Assembly: GCA_903847975.1 (NCBI GenBank)
Contig: CAINFC010000242.1
Span: 1-64,000 of the forward strand
Source: an uncultured Acidobacteriota bacterium
GTDB lineage: Bacteria; Acidobacteriota; UBA6911; CAINFC01
Length of the DNA stretch: 64,000 nt
Direction: 5' to 3'
This document shows, in pieces, positions 8,746 to 17,003 of the stretch. Each line of letters opens with the position of its first letter. The first letter of the stretch is position 1. The notes under the pieces were generated by a model. The model did no database searches and was not told the origin of the DNA. It worked only from the letters and a program-made list of their open reading frames with translations. The position numbers were made by a program, and so were the translations under genes.

Positions 8746-10263
8746 CTAACCTTTGGATCGGGCGGAGGGGAACACCCTGGGCTGGAATTTCAAATCGGGA
8801 ACCCACGGGTAGGTCGGAACACGATACCGGCTGCCCAGGTGCGGTATATCCTGGTTCACGCTGCCTTCGGTCAGAGCCATCAGGTTGGGGTTGGCGATGG
8901 CCTCGATTTCCGGGACCAGATATCCCGCCTTTACCACAACCATCTTGAACTTTTTCGGGTCCAGTCCAAGAACCGTGAAGTCCTTGATTTCGTGGAACGG
9001 GCGGCGGCGCGCGGTCAGCACCACGGTGATGCCCCCGACATCGACCACCGCCTGCCGCTCGGGCAGGTTTTCGGTGGGGAGCAGGAAAAGCACCTTGGCT
9101 TGCACCTCGAGGGGCCGGCTTTTGGCCGGATCGAGAGAGGCTCCGACTTTCAGGGTTACCGCCTGGCCCGCACCGGTGCGGTAGCACTCTTCCGTGGCCG
9201 GACGGTCGGCGATTCCGGCCACCACCGCATGCCGGACTTTCCGCCGCACCAGTTCCCCCAGAGCATCGGCCCGGTCACCGGTTCCTCCGCCGGTCGGGTT
9301 GTCGCCGGAATCCGAAATGACCACCGGCGAGGAGGTCAGGCTTGCGGCTCGGGCAATGCAATCGGCCATGGTTCCGGTCCACACCCCGAACTGGAATTCC
9401 GTGCGGGCCTCCCAATACTGCCGGGCGAGCTCCGCCGCCAACGCCTGGATGGCCTGGGCATCGGTTCCGGTGACCACCGCGCTGGCTGTGGCCCGCGGCT
9501 CGTCCGCCCAGACATAGCCGACCAGCAGCGAGACATCCATCACGCCCTGCCGGCGGTTCATTTCCGGAAGCTGATTCCAGAGGCGCCTGGCAGGCTCGTA
9601 CAGAGTGCTGCTGCGCTCCCCGGGCATCAGCACCGGAACCGGGGCCCAGACCAGCTTCGGGCGGATCCCTTTTTCCAGGCATGGAATAAGCATGTCGCAA
9701 GCCCGCCGCGCGGTCTCTTCGCGGTCGATGTGCGGGGCGGTGCGGAATGCGGAGAGCATATCCAGATGGTCGATGACCTTCTGGCTGATGTTGCCATGCA
9801 AATCGTAGCTGGCGGCGATCAGGCAGTCGGGCCCGACCAGCCGGCGCACGGCCGAGATCCAGTCTCCTTCCGCATCCTGCATCCCCTGGACGAACATGGC
9901 CCCGTGCATGGCGAGGTAAAGGCCGTCAAGCGGCAACAGCTCGCGCACCCGTTCCAGAAATTCCGATTTCAATTCCTCGTAGGTCGCTTTCTCTACCGGG
10001 GCACCCGGAACCGCTGTGGCCAGCAGGGTAGGCAGGAAGGGATGCGGATAGCTCTTCAGAAGGCTGAAAAACCGGAAGTCCGCCAGAGCCGTGCCGCGCC
10101 GGACAGTAAAGTCCTCCATCCTCGAGAGGCCTCCCCCATAGGTGCTGCATTCGATCTGGATGCCTCCAAAAGCAATCCGCCTGGCCACAGATCCCCGGCC
10201 CTGTCCCGTGAACAGACCGACGGCAGACATGGTTCCCTTCGCCAACCAATCTCTTCGGTTCAT
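8746..10263 (-). CDS. Tat-exported M81 family peptidase (MlrC-like)
   Basis: This 505-residue protein resembles microcystinase-C-type metalloproteins of peptidase family M81. The N-terminus has a Tat-like start (NRRDWLAKG), so export is likely. Family motifs are present: AMHGAM, then DLHGN followed by a distal His (metal ligands Asp, His, His), and a SDSGDNPTGGGTGD glycine-rich segment in the second domain. The family's real substrates are mostly unknown; members break down linear peptides or act as amidohydrolases. It is the first gene of a probable operon with the URO-D-fold protein and is divergent from the ABC gene at 10402. Confidence in the family is high, in peptide cleavage low. Confidence 0.85.
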   Translation of the reverse strand: MNRRDWLAKGTMSAVGLFTGQGRGSVARRIAFGGIQIECSTYGGGLSRMEDFTVRRGTALADFRFFSLLKSYPHPFLPTLLATAVPGAPVEKATYEELKSEFLERVRELLPLDGLYLAMHGAMFVQGMQDAEGDWISAVRRLVGPDCLIAASYDLHGNISQKVIDHLDMLSAFRTAPHIDREETARRACDMLIPCLEKGIRPKLVWAPVPVLMPGERSSTLYEPARRLWNQLPEMNRRQGVMDVSLLVGYVWADEPRATASAVVTGTDAQAIQALAAELARQYWEARTEFQFGVWTGTMADCIARAASLTSSPVVISDSGDNPTGGGTGDRADALGELVRRKVRHAVVAGIADRPATEECYRTGAGQAVTLKVGASLDPAKSRPLEVQAKVLFLLPTENLPERQAVVDVGGITVVLTARRRPFHEIKDFTVLGLDPKKFKMVVVKAGYLVPEIEAIANPNLMALTEGSVNQDIPHLGSRYRVPTYPWVPDLKFQPRVFPSARSKG

Positions 10264-10279
10264 TTACACACCTTGCTTA

Positions 10280-10308
10280 TTGACATTCCGAAATCGACCC
10301 TCTAGAAT
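10280..10308 (+). promoter_or_regulatory. Near-consensus sigma-70 promoter of the ABC gene
   Basis: TTGACA (10280-10285) and TAGAAT (10303-10308) are separated by exactly 17 bases. Transcription would start near 10315, leaving a leader of about 87 bases before the ATG at 10402. Confidence 0.75.
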
Positions 10309-10401
10309 CACCGCAGGATGGAAGAGTATAGAACGAAACCTCTTTTTTTATCCATGGGAACCCATGGCAGACGGAATTCTCTCTGAAGAAGTGGAACAGG
10401 A

Positions 10402-13400
10402 ATGATTGCCGAGCCTGTGCTCAACGGTTTGCTTCACCTATTCGCCCTGACGTCTTCGCAGCTTCCGGAGACCGCAAGGCCGGCTGCCCGGCAAAAAACG
10501 CAGGACTACCTGAACCAGCATCTCGGGCTGGCCGATGCCCAGGTTTACATCGGGCTTTTCGAGGATCTCCTTTCCCTGCACGAAGGAGAAGAGGACGAAG
10601 CACGTTGTCAGACGGCAGCGGAACTGGCGGAGTCGCTGAAAGCCATGCTGCTCGGCATGGAGCGCTTCGCGTCGCTCCTTCACCTTCTGGAACTGACCGC
10701 TCTGGCCCCGCAACGCCCCGGGCCGCGCCGCCTTGCCCTTATCCTCGGACAGGAGCTGGGCATCGAGGAAAGTACCGTCGGCCGTATTATGGATTTCATC
10801 AGCGACCCGGGAGCCGCGGCAGGCCAGGATCCGGACTGCCGACGGATCGAGCCCGGGGATGCCATCGGATTCCGCGGCACGCTTTCCGTCCTCCGGCTGA
10901 AACGGGAAAACCTGCTGATTTTTTCCTCGATCGGAGAGGAACCCGTCTGGATGGAAGGGCGCCCCCTGGGTGAGGGGTGCTGCCGGCTTCTGCTACCGGG
11001 GCAGCTGCTCCGGGACAGCCAGGGAAATGAGCGGTACCATGCCGGAATACTGGCTGCCTTTCAGGACGGTCCGGCAGGGAGCGCCTCCCTCGACTTCCGC
11101 GGAAACCGCTTGCAGTACCGGTTTCCGGGCAGCGATAGCGGACTTCACGATTTTTCATTTTCGGAGCACAACGGCCGCCTGGTCGGTATCATGGGGGGCA
11201 GCGGTTCGGGAAAATCCACGCTGCTCGGCATCCTCAACGGAACCCTGCAGCCCGCCAGCGGCGAGGTACTGCTCAACGGATGCAACATTCACAGCGAGCC
11301 GGAGGCGGTAGAGGGAGTGATCGGCTTCGTTCCCCAGGACGATTTGCTCTTCGAGGATCTGACCGTCTACGAGAACCTGCGCACCGCCGCCCGGCTTTGC
11401 ATGGCTCATCGCAGCAAGGAGGAGATCGACCGGAGTGTCCGGGCCCTCCTGGCCGAACTGGGGCAGGCGGATACCGCCGACCTCAAGGTCGGATCCCCGC
11501 TGCAGAAGACCATCAGCGGAGGCCAGCGCAAGCGCCTTAACATTGCCCTGGAGCTGATTCGCGAGCCTACGGTTTTATTCGTCGACGAGCCCACCTCGGG
11601 CCTTTCCTCGGCCGACTCGGAAATCGTCATGAGCCTGCTGAAGGAGCAATCGGCGCGGAACCGGCTTGTTTTTGTGGTCATCCACCAGCCCTCCTCCAAA
11701 ATCTTCCGGATGTTCGATGCCCTGTGGATCCTGGATCAGGGCGGCCGGCCGATCTTCAGCGGCACCCCGCTGGAGGCGGTCACCTATTTCCGCCGCCACG
11801 GCTGCCTTCCGGAAGCCTGGGAGGCCATCTGCCCCGGCTGCGGCGGCGTCAACCCCGAGCAGATCTTCGAAATCATCGAAGCCCGAACGGTCGACCAGGC
11901 CGGGCAAACCACCCGCCAGCGTCGCGTTACCCCGGAAAAGTGGCATTCCCTCTTTCAGGAAAACCTGGCCGCCGCCCGGGCAACCTCCGTACGCACCGTA
12001 GACTTGGATTCCCTGCCGCCTCCGCCGCGCAGCCTGAACCGGCCCAGCCTTTTCGGCCAGCTGCGGATTTTTTTCGAACGCGACCTGCGGGCCCGGCTTG
12101 CCAACCGGCCCTACCTGCTCATCAACTTGCTGGAGCCAATCCTCCTGGGGCTGCTGACCGGCCTGGTCAGCCGGGGTGCGTTCGGCGGCACCTATTCCTT
12201 TCATGACAACAACAACCTGCACACCTTCTTCTTTATGAGCGTCATCGTGGCGGTTTTCCTGGGCCTGAGTGTCAGCGCCGAAGAGATCTGCCGCGATGGA
12301 AGAATCCTGCAGCGGGAGCGCTTTCTGCATCTGAGCTGGGGCAGCTACATCCATTCCAAATCGCTTTACCTGGCGCTGGTGACCGGCATTCAGATGCTGC
12401 TGTTCGTGGCGGTAGCCAACCCCCTGGTCGAAGTCCCCGGCATGATGGCCTCCTGCTGGGCGGTGCTGTTCCTGTGCGCCTTTTGCTCCGCCATTCTGGG
12501 CCTCAACATTTCCGCCTCCTTCCGCTCGGCGGTGACCATATATATTCTGATCCCGATGATGATCATTCCCCAGATGCTGCTCTCCGGGGTGGTCATCCCT
12601 TACAACGACCTGATCGCACCGGACTCCGTGCGCCGCGAGGTGCCCCTGTACGCCAACATCCTGCCGCCGCGTTGGGGATATGAAGCCCTGGTGGTCGAGC
12701 AGTACCTGCATAACCGCTACCTGAATCCTATTGCCGAAGCGGACGGTCGTGTGCGCATGGCGGAATTCGACCTCGACCACTACCTGCCGGAACTGCTTTC
12801 GATCCTGCAAGGCCTTCCGCTGCTTCGCCGGCAGAGCCGGGATGCGGAAACCGGCGCGGCCTGGGTTTTACTGACGAGTGAACTGGCCCGGCTTTCCCGG
12901 CGGACGGGAATTCCCCTTCCGGCTTTTGCGGCCGCCGGGCAGCCGCCTCCCGGGCCGGAAGCCGAGGCCCAGGCAGCCGCTTATCTTGCCGCTTGCCGGC
13001 AGAATATTTTCGAGCTCCGTCGCCAGGCGGCCGCGGAAAGAAAGGAGATTCTGGACCGGCGGAAGAAAGAACTCGGCGCCGATGGACTGGACCAGCTCGT
13101 CCGAATGGATACCAACCGTTCCATCGAGCAGCAGGCCCTGAATCTTCAGGAACTGGAGCCGATCGGGCGAGCCCCCGACGGTCTTTTTCAGAGGACGCTG
13201 CCGGTCTACCGGCAACCCGAATCCGGCTGGGGAATGGCCCACTTCCTGTCCGGGAAAAAGCGCCTTGGCGAGATCTCCTGGCCCACCTTCCGGTTTAACC
13301 TGGCGGCCATTGCTGCGCTCACGGTTCTGCTCTACCTTCTTTTGTGGGCTCGCGTCCTGCCCTCGCTCATCGGCGATGCGACCAACGGTCGCTTCCGGAA

Positions 13401-13410
13401 CCGTACATAA
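10402..13410 (+). CDS. ABCG-type ATP-binding/permease fusion transporter
   Basis: This single chain of 1002 residues holds several domains. The N-terminal helical part (about 1-130) and a beta-rich segment (about 150-245) are followed by an ABC ATPase with Walker A GGSGSGKST (about 270), signature ISGGQRKR and Walker B VLFVDEPTSG. A CPGCGG element precedes the NPEQIFEIIEA linker. A C-terminal ABC-2 permease region has several hydrophobic helices (about 560-770) and a final one near 975-995. The order ATPase-then-permease and the SGGQRKRLNIALELI signature match the ABCG/eye-pigment-type half transporters, and the architecture is best known to me from Bacteroidota. Substrate unknown; lipid or cell-surface export is plausible. 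AGGA lies just before the ATG. It has its own strong promoter. Confidence 0.85.
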   Translation: MIAEPVLNGLLHLFALTSSQLPETARPAARQKTQDYLNQHLGLADAQVYIGLFEDLLSLHEGEEDEARCQTAAELAESLKAMLLGMERFASLLHLLELTALAPQRPGPRRLALILGQELGIEESTVGRIMDFISDPGAAAGQDPDCRRIEPGDAIGFRGTLSVLRLKRENLLIFSSIGEEPVWMEGRPLGEGCCRLLLPGQLLRDSQGNERYHAGILAAFQDGPAGSASLDFRGNRLQYRFPGSDSGLHDFSFSEHNGRLVGIMGGSGSGKSTLLGILNGTLQPASGEVLLNGCNIHSEPEAVEGVIGFVPQDDLLFEDLTVYENLRTAARLCMAHRSKEEIDRSVRALLAELGQADTADLKVGSPLQKTISGGQRKRLNIALELIREPTVLFVDEPTSGLSSADSEIVMSLLKEQSARNRLVFVVIHQPSSKIFRMFDALWILDQGGRPIFSGTPLEAVTYFRRHGCLPEAWEAICPGCGGVNPEQIFEIIEARTVDQAGQTTRQRRVTPEKWHSLFQENLAAARATSVRTVDLDSLPPPPRSLNRPSLFGQLRIFFERDLRARLANRPYLLINLLEPILLGLLTGLVSRGAFGGTYSFHDNNNLHTFFFMSVIVAVFLGLSVSAEEICRDGRILQRERFLHLSWGSYIHSKSLYLALVTGIQMLLFVAVANPLVEVPGMMASCWAVLFLCAFCSAILGLNISASFRSAVTIYILIPMMIIPQMLLSGVVIPYNDLIAPDSVRREVPLYANILPPRWGYEALVVEQYLHNRYLNPIAEADGRVRMAEFDLDHYLPELLSILQGLPLLRRQSRDAETGAAWVLLTSELARLSRRTGIPLPAFAAAGQPPPGPEAEAQAAAYLAACRQNIFELRRQAAAERKEILDRRKKELGADGLDQLVRMDTNRSIEQQALNLQELEPIGRAPDGLFQRTLPVYRQPESGWGMAHFLSGKKRLGEISWPTFRFNLAAIAALTVLLYLLLWARVLPSLIGDATNGRFRNRT

Positions 13411-13454
13411 GGCAAACCGTCAAAAAGCCGCCCTCTCATTTCAGAAAGCCATGC

Positions 13455-13533
13455 CGCTCTTCTTCCCGCTCTTCCTTTCTTCCTGTAAGCCAAATCATTT
13501 CACAAGAAGAAGGTAAAATCAGGAAGGAAGAAA
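13455..13533. repeat. Short interspersed hairpin repeat, copy 2
   Basis: It has the same pyrimidine-rich lead as copy 1 (CTTCCCGCTCTTCCTTTC), then TTCCTGTAAG and a partly complementary TTTCACAAGAAGAAGG, and ends in a purine-rich AGGAAGGAAGAAAG. The hairpin is less perfect than in copy 1. It lies between the convergent ABC and oxidoreductase genes. Confidence 0.45.
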
Positions 13534-13627
13534 GAAGCAATCATCTAATTTCGGATGGGGAGAGGGACTTTTTTCCGGGCCATCCCACAAAGGCAGCCCG
13601 GCAAAAGGCGCCGGGAAGCGGCGGCGG

Positions 13628-14704
13628 TCAAAGCCGGATGCGCTTCCCGGTAGCGGCAGACTTTCGAGCCGCATCCAGGATTTCCGTGACCACCAGGTTA
13701 TTCTCCAGGGAAGACAAGCCGCAAGGTTTTAGTTTCCCGCGGATCACAGCGGCAAAATAAGAAAGAAAGTCGTCTTCCGGCGGGGGAATCGGATCGGCCG
13801 CCTTCAGTTCCTCCTGCCCTCCGGGAAGGCGCACTTTGACCTGCTCGTTCCGGACGGTGTGCACGTACCCTGTCTGCCCGTATACTTCCATATCCTTGCG
13901 ATCGAAAGGCCAGTTCCAGGAAGCCTGGATGATCCCCTGGGCGCGCGGATACTCCACCAGGATGGTGGCTTCATCCTCCACGCGGGTGTAAATCTCCGGC
14001 TTGATCCGCTGCGCAAGGGCAGTGACGGAAAGCGGCCGGCGCCCGTCCATGAGCCAGGTCATCAGGTTGGCCCCGTAGCAGCCGAAATCGAAAAGCGCGC
14101 CGGCCCCGTTTTTCACCGGGTCGTTGAGCCATCCGAAAAATTCCGGCTGTGTGCCGATCTCCTTCGGCCCGCGGTGCCCGTCGTGCACCACCATCTTGCG
14201 GATTTCCCCGATGGCCTTCTGCTCGCAGGCAATCTTCCAGGCGGCCCGGTTGCTGCGGTACCAGGTGGTTTCATAGTTGACCAGCACCGGGATCCCCGCC
14301 CGGGAAGATGCCTGGTGCATTTCCCGGGCGTGCTCCACGCTGACCGCCAGCGGCTTTTCCATCATCACCGGGAGCTTCCGGGCAGCCGCGGCCTGGACCA
14401 GGGCCAGGTGGTCGAAGGTGTTGGTAAACAGGACCACCCCCTGCGGCCCGGTCCGGTCCATCATTTCGGTATGCGAGGCAAACAGCCGGTTCGCTTCCAG
14501 GTGGAACTGCCCGGCATACCGCTGACGCACCGCGGAATCCGGTTCGGAGATCCCGACGATGCGGACCTGGGGGTGGCTCAGGTACCGGCGGAAAAAGCCG
14601 GCGGCATGTCCGTGCATCAGTCCGGCCATGCCGATACGCACCGGTTCCCCGGCCCAGGCCGCTGCCAGGCCAGCCGGTGTCAGGATAAAGCTTCGTCGGT
14701 TCAT
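13628..14704 (-). CDS. Tat-exported Gfo/Idh/MocA family oxidoreductase
   Basis: This 358-residue protein starts with NRRSFILTPAG, a short Tat-like signal, and goes directly into a Rossmann domain (RIGMAGLMHGHAAG). The nucleotide-binding loop is unusual: the normal GxGxxG is replaced by a His-containing GLMHGH, which may alter cofactor binding. The EKPLAV motif with the catalytic lysine is kept. The C-terminal domain has a DFGCYGANL motif. It lies 27 bases downstream of the GH109-like gene on the same strand, so the two are probably cotranscribed. A related NAD-dependent sugar enzyme is likely; the substrate is unknown. Confidence 0.85.
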   Translation of the reverse strand: MNRRSFILTPAGLAAAWAGEPVRIGMAGLMHGHAAGFFRRYLSHPQVRIVGISEPDSAVRQRYAGQFHLEANRLFASHTEMMDRTGPQGVVLFTNTFDHLALVQAAAARKLPVMMEKPLAVSVEHAREMHQASSRAGIPVLVNYETTWYRSNRAAWKIACEQKAIGEIRKMVVHDGHRGPKEIGTQPEFFGWLNDPVKNGAGALFDFGCYGANLMTWLMDGRRPLSVTALAQRIKPEIYTRVEDEATILVEYPRAQGIIQASWNWPFDRKDMEVYGQTGYVHTVRNEQVKVRLPGGQEELKAADPIPPPEDDFLSYFAAVIRGKLKPCGLSSLENNLVVTEILDAARKSAATGKRIRL

Positions 14705-14731
14705 ATGCTTCCTGCTTTCCGGCTCCGCCCC

Positions 14732-16108
14732 TTAGGTGACGATTCCCAGCGGCTTGACGTTTTTCCACATTCCCCCGGTAAAATCGGGGATGTCCATCGA
14801 GGTGCTGCGCCTGGCAATCGACTGCTCGCTCAGGGGGCCGACCGCCGACCAGGCGGCCGCATCGTACACATCCTGGTCCAGCGGCTCACCGTTCCTCAGG
14901 CAGTAAACCATGCGCCACAGCATCAGCCAATCCATGCCCCCATGGCCTCCGCCGCTCTGGGCCAGCTCGCCCATTTTTTTCCAGAGCGGATGCTCGTACT
15001 TTTCCTGGAAGGGTTTGAGCTGCTCTCCGCTCACCCAGGCATGCGTATTCGGGGTCAACTCCTCCACCGCCAGGCGCGGAGGATACCCGGCAAAGGTTCC
15101 CTTGGTTCCCTGTATCAGGTTGAGCCGCGAATAGGGTCGCGGCGAAGTTTCATCCCACTGCACCATCAGGGACCGCCCTTTGGCCGTTTTGATCAGGGTG
15201 GTGACCATGTCCCCGCAATTCCAGACGCTGATCTTGTTCCACTTGTGGTCCGGGGGATACTTCTTTTTGGCGTACAGCGGCCGTCCCAGGGCCGGCGAAG
15301 CCACCGCAGAAAGGTAGTCGAACCGGTCGCCGCGATTGATTCCCAGGTACTGGGCCACCGGGCCCAGGCCGTGGGTCGGATAGAGATTTCCGTTCCGCCT
15401 GGCATAGTGCAGGGTGCGCCAGGATCCGGTACCATGCTCCACTTCCTGCATCTGCGACCGGAGGTCGTGAATATACGATCCTTCGGCATGCAGCAGATCC
15501 CCGAAAACTCCCTGCCGGCACATGTTCAGGCACATCAGCTCTTCCTGCCCGTAGCAGCAGTTTTCCATCATCATGCAATATTTCCGGGTCTTCTCCGATA
15601 CCTTGACCAGCTTCCAGCATTCCTCCACGCTGAGTGCCGCAGGAACTTCGGTGAAGGCGTGCTTGCCGGATTCCATGGCATCCACGCACATGGTCGCATG
15701 CCATTCCCACGGCGTGGCGATGATCACGATGTCGATATCCTTGCGCTCCAGCATGCGCTTGTAATCCGTGTCCCCGTTTCCGAAGGCAGCCGGCTCCTTC
15801 CGCCCGCTCTTGACCACATTGGCCACGGATCTTTGCAGAGAAGGCGGATGGTTGTCGCAGATAGCCACGATTTCCACTCCCTGCAGGGTCATCATCTGGC
15901 GCACGTGGCCGCTGCCCCGGGCTCCGACGCCGATAAAAGCCGCTCGGACCACCGGCAGGGCGGAAGCCCGGAAGCCGGCCATGCTTCCCTCCTGAGGGCC
16001 TGCCGCCGCCCTGGCGTCACGGGAGGAGACGGCAGCCGCGGCCAGCCCCGCGCCGGCCTGGCCCACGGCCTGAAAAAAGTCGCGTCTGTTCTTGTTCGAT
16101 TCGTTCAT
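14732..16108 (-). CDS. GH109-like Tat-exported glycosidase/oxidoreductase
   Basis: This 458-residue Gfo/Idh/MocA-fold protein has a Tat signal (NRRDFFQAVG). It carries the Rossmann motif GVGARGSGH and, in the C-terminal domain, the sequence YPTHGLGPVAQYL next to GTGSWRTLHY, which I know from glycoside hydrolase family 109. Those enzymes remove alpha-N-acetylgalactosamine by an NAD-dependent redox mechanism. The EVPAALSVEE segment replaces the EKP lysine motif of dehydrogenases, which fits GH109. AGGAGA about 8 bases before ATG 16108 sets the start; the upstream frame extension overlaps the divergent promoter region. Its partner is the gene at 13628. Together with the nearby GH38 and the sialidase, it suggests use of complex, GalNAc-containing glycans. 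Confidence 0.82.
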   Translation of the reverse strand: MNESNKNRRDFFQAVGQAGAGLAAAAVSSRDARAAAGPQEGSMAGFRASALPVVRAAFIGVGARGSGHVRQMMTLQGVEIVAICDNHPPSLQRSVANVVKSGRKEPAAFGNGDTDYKRMLERKDIDIVIIATPWEWHATMCVDAMESGKHAFTEVPAALSVEECWKLVKVSEKTRKYCMMMENCCYGQEELMCLNMCRQGVFGDLLHAEGSYIHDLRSQMQEVEHGTGSWRTLHYARRNGNLYPTHGLGPVAQYLGINRGDRFDYLSAVASPALGRPLYAKKKYPPDHKWNKISVWNCGDMVTTLIKTAKGRSLMVQWDETSPRPYSRLNLIQGTKGTFAGYPPRLAVEELTPNTHAWVSGEQLKPFQEKYEHPLWKKMGELAQSGGGHGGMDWLMLWRMVYCLRNGEPLDQDVYDAAAWSAVGPLSEQSIARRSTSMDIPDFTGGMWKNVKPLGIVT

Positions 16109-16210
16109 AAAAGAAATCTCCTGATTGATTTTTCCGGGAATAAACCGAATGATGATTACACTTTTCCCGTTTCTTTTCCAGACGCGAGGCGGATTCAATC
16201 CCTCCCATGT

Positions 16211-16239
16211 TTGACTTGGCTTCCCGGGTATGATATTTG
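16211..16239 (+). promoter_or_regulatory. Candidate promoter for the 16266-20333 operon
   Basis: TTGACT (16211-16216) lies 17 bases before a poor -10, TATTTG (16234-16239); a better -10 word, TATGAT, sits too close. The -35 is good and the -10 weak, so the call is tentative. Confidence 0.35.
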
Positions 16240-16265
16240 TAATTTTCTTTGGGAGGAATTGGGTT

Positions 16266-16979
16266 ATGCATCGTAAATTTCGTATCGCTGTTCTGGTTTT
16301 CACCTTTTTACCGGCTTTCCTGATCGCCGAGGAGCTGCCGAAAGACGCGGAAAGCAACGTCCCGGAATTGACCGCCTTTCACGAAGTAATCTATCCGATC
16401 TGGCACACGGCCTTCCCCGCCAAGGATGCCGCGGCATTGCGCTCTTACCTGAAAGAGGTCAATGCCGGCTTCGCCCGGATCGAAAAAGCCAGGCTGCCCG
16501 GCATCCTGCATGAAAAGCAGACGGCCTGGGACAAAGGGCTGGCGGAGCTGAAGGGCGCCGTGGCCGGCTACAACCAGGCGGCCGGCGCGAAGGACGATGC
16601 CGCCCTGCTGAAAGCCGCCGAGGACCTTCATTCGCGTTACGAGCAGATGGTCCGCATCATCCGGCCGGTGCTGAAAGAGATGGACGCCTTTCACCGGGTC
16701 CTTTACGTGGTTTTCCACACCTATCTGCCCGGGAAAAGCTGGGATAAAATCGCTGCGGCCTCCACCGACCTGCAGACCAAGGCGGAAGCCATCGCCAAGG
16801 CGAAGCTCCCGCAGCGCCTGGAGGCGCGCACCCCTGCCTTCCAAAAGGCTGCCGAATCCCTGCTGGCCGAGTGCAGAAAGCTGCCGGAAGCAACCCGGGG
16901 AAACGATCCGGTGGCCAGCGAAAAGGGGGTGAATGCCGTGCACACCGCCTACCAGGCCCTGGAAAAGGTTTTTGAATAG
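16266..16979 (+). CDS. Secreted protein with duplicated His-containing helical repeat
   Basis: This 237-residue protein has a clear Sec signal peptide ending near Ala21. The mature part is Lys/Ala/Glu-rich and should be largely helical. It contains two halves with the same motif, F-H-x-V-x-Y-x-x-x-H-T-x-x-P-x-K: FHEVIYPIWHT with His39 and His47, and FHRVLYVVFHT with His143 and His151, 104 residues apart. A shorter echo, VNAVHTAYQALEKVF, ends the protein. The paired histidines could bind metal or haem, but there is no CxxCH. GGGAGG about 9 bases before ATG 16266 sets the start. It precedes the alpha-mannosidase by 24 bases. I do not recognise the family. Confidence 0.7.
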   Translation: MHRKFRIAVLVFTFLPAFLIAEELPKDAESNVPELTAFHEVIYPIWHTAFPAKDAAALRSYLKEVNAGFARIEKARLPGILHEKQTAWDKGLAELKGAVAGYNQAAGAKDDAALLKAAEDLHSRYEQMVRIIRPVLKEMDAFHRVLYVVFHTYLPGKSWDKIAAASTDLQTKAEAIAKAKLPQRLEARTPAFQKAAESLLAECRKLPEATRGNDPVASEKGVNAVHTAYQALEKVFE

Positions 16980-17003
16980 CATTCCCCAATCCGGAGGACC
17001 GTC

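Noticed and set aside
13859-16276. Very long open frame on the plus strand opposite the two Gfo/GH109-like genes
   Set aside because: It is the reverse-strand shadow of high-GC coding DNA. The predicted protein is His/Pro/Arg-rich without motifs, while the minus-strand genes have Tat leaders, ribosome sites and family motifs.
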